In this document: piece by piece, positions 12,901 through 21,900 of the stretch
Layout of the letters: the number at the start of each line of letters is the position of its first letter
How positions within the stretch are numbered: position 1 is the stretch's first letter
Assembly (NCBI GenBank): GCA_014155875.1
Contig: JACEFZ010017868.1
Coordinates: 140,047-204,046 of the forward strand
DNA length: 64,000 nt
From: Cepaea nemoralis
Taxonomy: Eukaryota; Mollusca; Gastropoda; Stylommatophora; Helicidae
Direction of reading: 5' to 3'
Made by a program: the position numbers and the translations under genes
Notes under the pieces: generated by a model
Database searches by the model: none
What the model was told of the DNA's origin: nothing
The model's input: only the letters and a program-made list of their open reading frames with translations

Positions 12901-15900
12901 GACATTACCAATAAAATATATTTCAAACATTCTTATCACTGTTAAAAAGAGGTTAAAGGCAAAGGAATCAATTTCATGGCTCTGGCTTCTTTCCTCATAG
13001 AGGCCTGCCAATGGCATCATACAAAGCATGAAATGCATTCCTTCAGGTATCCATAACTCCAACTACCCCCATGAGTCTCTGAAAAACTGCATTCATGAAC
13101 TGAATGACAGAGTATGAAAACAAACCCATCATCTTCATAGCAAGAGATAGACAACTTGTCAAGAACAGAATCAATTACTTTACTGATTAAATAACTGCAT
13201 GCAAATAAATAAGTAATTTCCTAATTTCCTGTTCTCTTAAGCTTACAAATGTATTTTTTAATGCCTTACTGTAGCTTGGTGAAATAAGTCCTGAACATTT
13301 GCTTCAGAGTTTCCTTTTGCCAGTTCAGTGGCTGTAAGACTAAGCAAAGGTAATTGGTACTCCTGTAAAACAAAAGAATCACATCCTCCTTGTAATTCAT
13401 GGCTAAGTAAACCAAAAAAATATGTGACACACAAATTTGATAGATTGTATCTTTCAATGGAAGTATCGAAAATATTGACTGAACACCAAAGTGACAATTA
13501 TTGCACATTTCAATTATTTTACAAGGGCCTTATTATCATTTTTTTTAAAAAGTTGCATATCCCCTACAGGACGTTGCAGTCAACACCAGCATTTTTCAGC
13601 TGCTGTTGATGATCTTGGCAAGAATGCGCTTTGCCATTAGTTTGCCATTGCTTTCTGAGCGACCGGCTCACATATCCCATAAGTAACCAATGCGAAGCGA
13701 TTCGCTGCCGAATCTTGCGCAGCTGTATTCCTTATGGTGATATATGGGATTACAGAGAAAGTCGTTAACTCCTTCACCGGGGAGACCAACGAATTATCAC
13801 TACCTATACAATTATTCCAGCAACATTTATCCTTGTGGGTTGGGCGACCAAATTAAACCTTGCTTACAGACAATAAATATGTTATCATCATCAGATTAGT
13901 CATTCTGAAGACTGGTGCTGCAGTCTTCATATCATGTCACCCTACTGCTTCCTATTCTAAGTGATTCTCTTCAACTCTGGTAAGTATGAATCCAATATTC
14001 TTGTATCTCTATAATGTAATGGTTTCTAGGACATCCTCTTTTTATCATTCCTCCTGGATTTTGCCTTCCAGCATTTTTACTAGTAGATTTCACTATCACA
14101 AATTGTGACAGCTGAAATTATTAATTTGATACAATATTTTCATGGACTTCAACATCTGAGGTACCACTTTGAGAAAGAAACATAAGAATGAATGTATTCT
14201 CTACTAGCATAGTAAACAAACCACCACAGACGGCTTTCTACCTGGGAATTTTAATTTGAAACTGGTTTATCTATCCAGCCAGACTGGAGGGCAGACTCAA
14301 ATAATTACCTGTAGCCAGTGCCGGGTGGCAAAATGATAACTCTAGTCGACCACAGATGGAATGCTGTATGAAAGCAGATTCTTCTTCTTCTGCGTTTATC
14401 TGGAGTTTTTTTGTGTGGACATGATTGCGTTGTTCCTGTTTACAGCAGAGCTGCGTTCTTGCACCGTCAGGCCGACACATCCGACTTCTGTGGGCATTTG
14501 TTGACCGGGTTAACCTTCTCAGGTGAAATCAAATTGAAGCCAGGTAATAAAACTGGAAATTGGCAATGCCAGTGATCTAAGGGCAATTAAGACCATGTGT
14601 GAGTCATTCACCCACAAAGGCTAGGGATGAATGGACACCTGCACCCAGGGAAACCAGTCAACTGTGAAGTGTCAGGACTGGCCACACAGAGTAAATGTTG
14701 GCAAGTAAAACTGAATCAGGAATGCCAGAGGGTGTGAGGTGTCTGATGAAGGCAATAAAAGCAGGACAGGGGGAATGTGAATTGTGGCTTGGGACAGACA
14801 GAAAGGCGCCAAGGAGATAATAGTGTCTGCTAGACTTAGTATAAAAACCCATGCTAGACCTGTTCCCTTTAGAATAAGTCAGACATTTGAACAGGTATGA
14901 ACTCTCCTTGTATATGTTTGTATCTCTAGGAATATTAGTGCTTGCTTGTGTTCATTGGCTTCGAGCTCCAACACGAAGTCCTGTATGTCGGATGAAGGCA
15001 TCCCGTTGTCCAACATCAGTGTGATGTCATACAGGACCTGAGGTTTGCGTGAGTATCCGTTGTCCTATGTCTGGCTTATTGGTGTGCAGACTGGTGGTTC
15101 CTCGCCATACAGGCAGACACTCTCCGACTTTGGAGGAATCAGCGATCCTACTGACTTTAGCCAGTAGTAATTAAATTGAGTGTCAATCAGTCATGTGCCA
15201 TGCCGGAAAGCGTGGGCGGTCATGACTCGCCATTTCACTCGATCACCAGTGTCGTGGATCAGCTCAGTGTTCCTGTCTCGTCCATGCTATGTGGCCAAGC
15301 TATCCAGGTATTTTCCTCTCGGTCTGACTCTTGGTCTGTTTCCTTCGATCTTGCCAGTTGTCACCAAGTTCTCCAATCCATTTCTTCTCATAACATGTCC
15401 AAAAAATGTTGACTGTCTACGTCTAATTTCTCTAATCAGTTTACGATGTTCATTTGTCTCCTGTAGTACTTGGTCATTGGTTTTTCTATCTGTCCATGGT
15501 ATTCTTTGCATTTTCCTCAGAAACCACATTTTTGCAGCCATCAGATGTTTTTCAGCTTGACTGCCCATTGTCCAAGTTTCACATCCATACAAAAGAACAG
15601 GCTCTATGTCTCCCCTCAACACTTTTTCTCGTTTCAATTGACATCTTTTTATTGGTCAGAATGTTTTTCATCTTGCTAAAGGCTACTTTCGCCATGGCGA
15701 TTCTTGTTCTAATCTCTTCAAGGCATCTCCCATCAGATGTTATGACTGTTCCAAGATAATTGTACCGATTCACTTGTTGAAGAATATTTCCATTTACTTG
15801 TATATTACATTGTGGCACTTCTTCCTTCCTAGTGACGACCATAACCTGAGTCTTTTTACAATTTAATTCTGACCCCAGATGCTCACTGTGTACAACAACT

Positions 15901-18900
15901 GCATCTACTAATTGTTGCAGGTCCTGCGCATCATCTGCATATCTAATGTTATTGATGTTTCGTCCTCCAATGCTGATTCCATTTATATCCTCTACATTTC
16001 TGAAAATATTTTCACTGTATAGGGAAAAAAGATCTGGAGACATCACACATCCCTGCCTAACACCTCTTTTAATTGGCTGATACTGTCCCACTTCATTATA
16101 AATCCTTATTGCAGCTTGTTGTTTCCAATATATGTTTTTTATAAGTCTTTCCCATCATTGAGTGTAGTTTGTTTTAAACTCAAGAGTTATCTGTTATTTT
16201 TCCAATCGTGCATGCATGTTTGTGTGTGTACATTGGTGGGGGAATAATTACCAGGGAGGGGAAAGCAGTCGGAGGGGATAATTTGCACTGGCTAGAAATC
16301 CTTCTGGAGATGTAAACCTAGTCACCTAACTTTCCCTTTTTCCACCCCTTGGCGAATATTTAGACCAGCTAATTACGAGCCACTTGTAGCTGTACTCTTG
16401 ATATTCATGGGCTTAATCTGAGGTTCAGCCATTTAGATTCTGTCCTTAGTCAATTTCTGACTATTTGGGGTTCTCGTCAGTGAATAATATATTCAGCTAG
16501 GTGGTGGCGCACCCCCACTTCCGACATTTAAGAAATTATTAATTTTATGACGTTTTTGTCAAGCTCACTCCTTGCATTCTTCAGTAACACTCAACAGTTT
16601 TCACATTTGACATCCTTTTTAGCTAGAGACTAGAAATGGACAACAATGTTTCAGAATGATATATGTGCAGTAATTATTCCATATATAGCTAAATCATGAC
16701 ATGTGTGTGAATGTACACATCTATGTGTGTTTGCATGTATTCGTGCACATACATACATATGAGGGGGCTTTAAATGAAAACCTTAAATGTTTTTTTGGTG
16801 AATATATTCTGAAAAAGTACAGAACAAATGTATGATCTTTCAATGTAGTCACCACTGCATTAACATTGTGCTGATAAAGTGCTTGGATTCCTGTAAAAAA
16901 AAATTCTCTAACCATTCATGCACCACCTGCTGTACCTCTTCATTGGACTGAAAAGTCTTTCCTCCCAATGACTCTTTGAGCTATCCAAACAGATGGAAAT
17001 CACTTGGGGCTAGGTCTGGCAAGTACAAGGTATGTGGTGCATGCTGAAAGTGGTGGTCTTCGATGGTTTCAACCATTGCATGGGCAGTATGGGGCCGAGC
17101 ATTGTCATGTTGTGAAAGGACACCTTTACTCAGAAGTCCATGTCATTTGGATTTTATTGCAGGTCGAAGATGATTCCTGAGAAGATTTGTATACGTATCA
17201 CTGGTGACAGTTTTCCCTCTTGGCATGTAGTGCTCTAAAATACCGCCTCATTCATCTCAAAAGCGAGTCAGCATAATCTTCCCTGAAGATAGCTGTGTGC
17301 GAAAATTCTTTTGTTTAGGTGAGGAGGAATGTCGCTATTCCTTGCTCACTCTCTTCGTTTCCGGCTCATGGTATTGAACCCAGGTTTCATTTCCAGTAAC
17401 AATTCTTGATAGGAAACCATCACCTTTGCTTCAAAGCACTGCAAAAGTTCCTGACAAGTATCACTGAGTCATTGTTTCAATTCTGAAGTAAGCTGCCTTG
17501 GCTGTGTATGCTGAACCTGGACTTATGTCAATATCTGCTGCAATGTCACTCACAGTCAATCAGCGGTTTTCCTGTACGAGACCATCAACTGCAATCGACT
17601 CTGTGGTCACTGCTAGGTGTGCATGACTAGGTCGTATACAGTCTGTCATAGAAGTCACGCCATTTTAAAACTTCCTTCTCCACTCATACACTTGCTGAAC
17701 TGACAGGCATGCATCACCATACTGGACCTTCATTCACTGATGAATTTCTATAGGTTTCACCCCTTCATGATAAAATACGAATAATTGAAAGCTGCTCTTC
17801 TTTGGTGCATGTCAAACGTGGAGCATCCATCTTTAAACCGTCCTTATGACATCACCATGTTTGTCTGCACCATGAAGTCATGTTCTTTTAACTCTTTACA
17901 TCCTTAACAACAATACTGACAGGTGTCAAGACAATGGCATGGTTATTTGTTCTATCACACTTTTTAATGTTTTCATTTGAATCCCCCTCATATATAAGTA
18001 CAGATAATTTTAAAATGTAATATAATGCAAATTGCAAAAAAGTCAAACCCCAGCTATTGAGTGTGCAATCAGTGATTTTCCACATCCTTTTGGACCATGG
18101 AGCAAGAAAGATATTATCCCATTGTTTTTCATCTCTTGACAGAGTTCTATGTAGTCTAGAGAGCTGTGTCGTTCTTTAAAAAGCTGCCACAGGATTTGAA
18201 AATTATAGGTTAACAAAGTTAGGTCATCAATTATTACATACACTTTTTTTATTTAAAAAAATTAAGTAGGTTATTCTGCAGTAAAGCTGTGAAAGTGCAA
18301 TGAATAAAACTGGAAAGTCAGCTTTACAAGCACATAATAACACACAGCAGAGTACACCTTTGGTTACAAGGGTTTCATCAGAAAATAAAAGCAAACAATA
18401 CTAGAAAACTAATACAACCACCTTTGCTTAAAAAATGAAGGCACTTATTTGATTTAAGGTAAGTCCAAGTCGGTCCTGGAATACATCAGCCAATGTCATT
18501 AGGGGGAGAGGGAAAAAGAAGAAGAGACAGAGGGAGGAGAGGTGAGAGAGAGAGGAAGACACACACACACACACAGAAATGGGAGAGAGGCACACACACA
18601 CACACACAGAAATGGGAGAATGAAAGAGAAGTGGGAACAGCTACAGATCAGCATGGAAAGTAAAGGGTGCACAGATATCACTATGGACAAGAAACAATAA
18701 TAAAGGCAGTGAAAAGGAAGTAAAGGCAAGAAAGTGATAGGGAAAGTGAGACAAATGCAATAAGGGGTAAGATAGTTATGAAAAAAAAGAGAAGAAAACT
18801 GTTTGACAGAAAAGTCTAATGCCATGCAAGAGGGGAGGGGAGGGGAAGAGAGAGACGATATGACATTATCAGAGGAATCCTTGTCATTTGTGATTGTGTT

Positions 18901-21900
18901 CCGGCTGACCTTTTCCACTTTCTGTTTTTATTTCTAAATAACAGCTAAATGTACTTGTTAGTAAGTTTTCTTTCCTAACATTTTTACCAGGATGGCAGTC
19001 TTATGGCCTACTCATTACAATTAACAACAGCTATAAGTTTTTAACGTACACAATTTCTTTTTATTTTCTTTGCTTTGTTCCAAATTTAAAAAGGCTAGTT
19101 ACCCCGTCTCACAAGCCAGGGAATACTGGGAATGTGCTTTATCATTACACGTCCATAGTTCATGTGAGAATTCCCAACCCTCTGATGAGAATTGAACCAG
19201 TACCTTTTGAGCCTGAAACAGACACCATAACCTCCAAGTCACACTTCCCCCCTCCCAAATGAACTTATCTAAAAGATAATACAAAATTATGAGTCTCTCT
19301 TGCAACACACTTATGTTTTTGATTACATCAAGGTCACTAATTTTTTTCATTGTAAGTGTACAGGATTCTGGTCTACTTAGTCACAATAAAACAGATAAAA
19401 CTCTGTAGCTCCAGCAACAACCCCTGAGGTCACAGAGAAAACTGTACTTGTGACACGAGTGACGTGGCCCGGAATAAAATCTGCAACCTTTGGAACGTGA
19501 GGCAAGTGACGTAACCACTTCGCAATAGTCAATGTAGTGCAGTAGCTAGCATCCTGGCCTGATGGTCAATTCCCATTGAAGAAGACTGCTTCAATTAACC
19601 TGCGCTTGCAGGCTAACCCAGCCAGTGTCTGGGAAGTCAAGTCGACTGGCATGATATAGACAACATTACTCATTGAGTGCTGTTTGGTCTGTATAAATAT
19701 GGGGCTAGCACCATATACCCAATACACCTAAAACATGTAAAGAGGTTGTGTACATATTTTCACACTGTAATTTCTTCTTCTGCTGCGTTCATCCCGAGTT
19801 TTTTTTTCGGACATGATTGCGTTGTCCCCGTTTACAGCAGAGCTGCGTTCTTGCACCATTAGGCCGACACATCCGACTTCTGCCGGCATTTGTTGATTGG
19901 GTTAACCTTCACGGGGTTTCTTAGGACGTTTGACTGTCACTGTTGTAGTGTTATCCCCCATTCCAGCTGGTCCATTTAGAACAGCCAAAGACATCCTGGT
20001 CAGCCCTCAAGGGAAGGCAGGGGCAGACCATGGGCATTCTCCGCCATCCAAGGAGGCTTCCATAATTGCAGAGCCGACACACAGCACTCTGGGGTACTAG
20101 GCTCACCCAAGGAATCGTCATGTCCTGCACATGGCTGCTTAGCCTCACTTCCGTATATTCGGCCTTCCATTCACCATAGGTTGCTCCTCCGGAAACCAGA
20201 AGAATGCAGTCTGCAGATAACATCCACACAGTGAGCTTTCGATTCGGACTTTCCACGTAATGGATTTGCTATCGAGCTTTCGATTCGGACTTTCCACGTA
20301 ATGGATTTGCTATTCGAGCAATATTCCATTTTGTGCCACTAGGACACTTTTTCCACCTTTTATGAAGCCCACACAGTGAGCTTTCGATTCGGACTTTCCA
20401 CGTAATGGATTTGCTATCCAAGCAATAATCCATTTCATGCCTCCGGGATGCTTTTGTAACCGACATACCTATGGTATGAAGCGTGGCAGTCTAAATACTT
20501 CTTCATGCACCTTTAGATGTCAGCCTGAATGTAGTTAAAGTAAGCTACAGTCAACCTGAGCTTGTTGATATCTCCATAGAGCTTGTCCTCAAATGAAGCA
20601 GGTGTGGGCCAAAATATCTTTCTCTGTTCTGCATATATTGGGCACTCCTGCAGCAAATGTTTAGCTGTCATTTTACCAGTTCCACAATTACATTCATCGA
20701 TATCTCCTATCTTTAGTTTATTGAACAAGTGGTATTTCAGCCTGTTATGTCCTGTGTGGAGTCTGAAGATTGCTACTTGTTCTCTTCAGTCGAGTTTGTA
20801 ATATGCATCATCCTTCTGGTGGCCTGGATGCTCTGATTCCCATGTGGTTCTATAAGTGCTTTTTATAAACCTCTTTGCCTCATTATAGGTTATGTCTATT
20901 TCAGGCTGTGGTAGTCGTCCGCCCTCTTTTGCTAGTCTGTCAGCCTCTTCATTTCCAGGTATACTGCAATGTGATGGGATCCACTGTATTACAACTTTTT
21001 TGGATTTCTGGCACAGACCATGGAGTGCTGCTCTTAGGTCAGCTAGTTCTGTGCTGTTTCTGCTCTTCAGTATTGAGACAGCTGACTTTGCATCTGTGAA
21101 GATAGCTATTTGCTTCTCTTTATTTTCCTCCATCAAGAGCATTTCTGATGAAGTTTTCAAAGCCTCTACCTCCGCTTTGAAGTTACTTGAAAATTTTCCA
21201 GTTGCCACTGACTGTGATTTTTTCATTCCATTTTTTAAATTTAGGAGAATTTCTCCTCCTCCATTTTCTATTGAATTGTTGGCTGATCCATCTGTATATG
21301 CATGGGTCCATTTGCTGCTTGGGTAATGTTCTTTTATGTAGTTTAGGGTTATTTTTCTTCTTTCGGTTTCATTCTGAGTGTTCTTTTTCTCAATACCTGG
21401 AATGTTTTCTATCATCTCAGGCAGTTGCTGCTGTCTCCAAGCTGGGAACTTGTCTGCATTGTAAATGGGTTTGACTGTTGATATGTTAAGTATAGGATCT
21501 GCCCTAATCTTTCGTTTTGCAGTTTCTACAAAGTCGCTACACTTCAGCCTTCCCTTTCCAAAACCATTAAACCTGTTATACATAGGATGGTCTGTCAATC
21601 TTCTAAATTTGTCTGCTTGTTGCTGGGCTCTGCTATCTCTTCTATCCTGCATTGTTTGTAAACAAGTGATCTTTTCTAGTTCATTAATAGGCGTTGTCTT
21701 CAGGCTTCCAGTTATGATTCGCATTCCTTGATTTTGGACTCTACTTATTTTGTTAAAGTTTGACTTAGCTGCTGTTGTCCAAGCTGCAATGCCATATTCC
21801 AGTACAGGCCTCACCCGTCCAGTATATAACTTCTTGAGAACTTTCTCATCTGCTCCCCACGTTGTACCAGCAAGCTTTTTCATGACCGCCATTCTTTGCC

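Noticed and set aside
18499..18918. 139-codon ORF rich in Ser, Leu and Cys
   Set aside because: It runs through a GA/CA low-complexity tract on the complementary strand and shows no domain.
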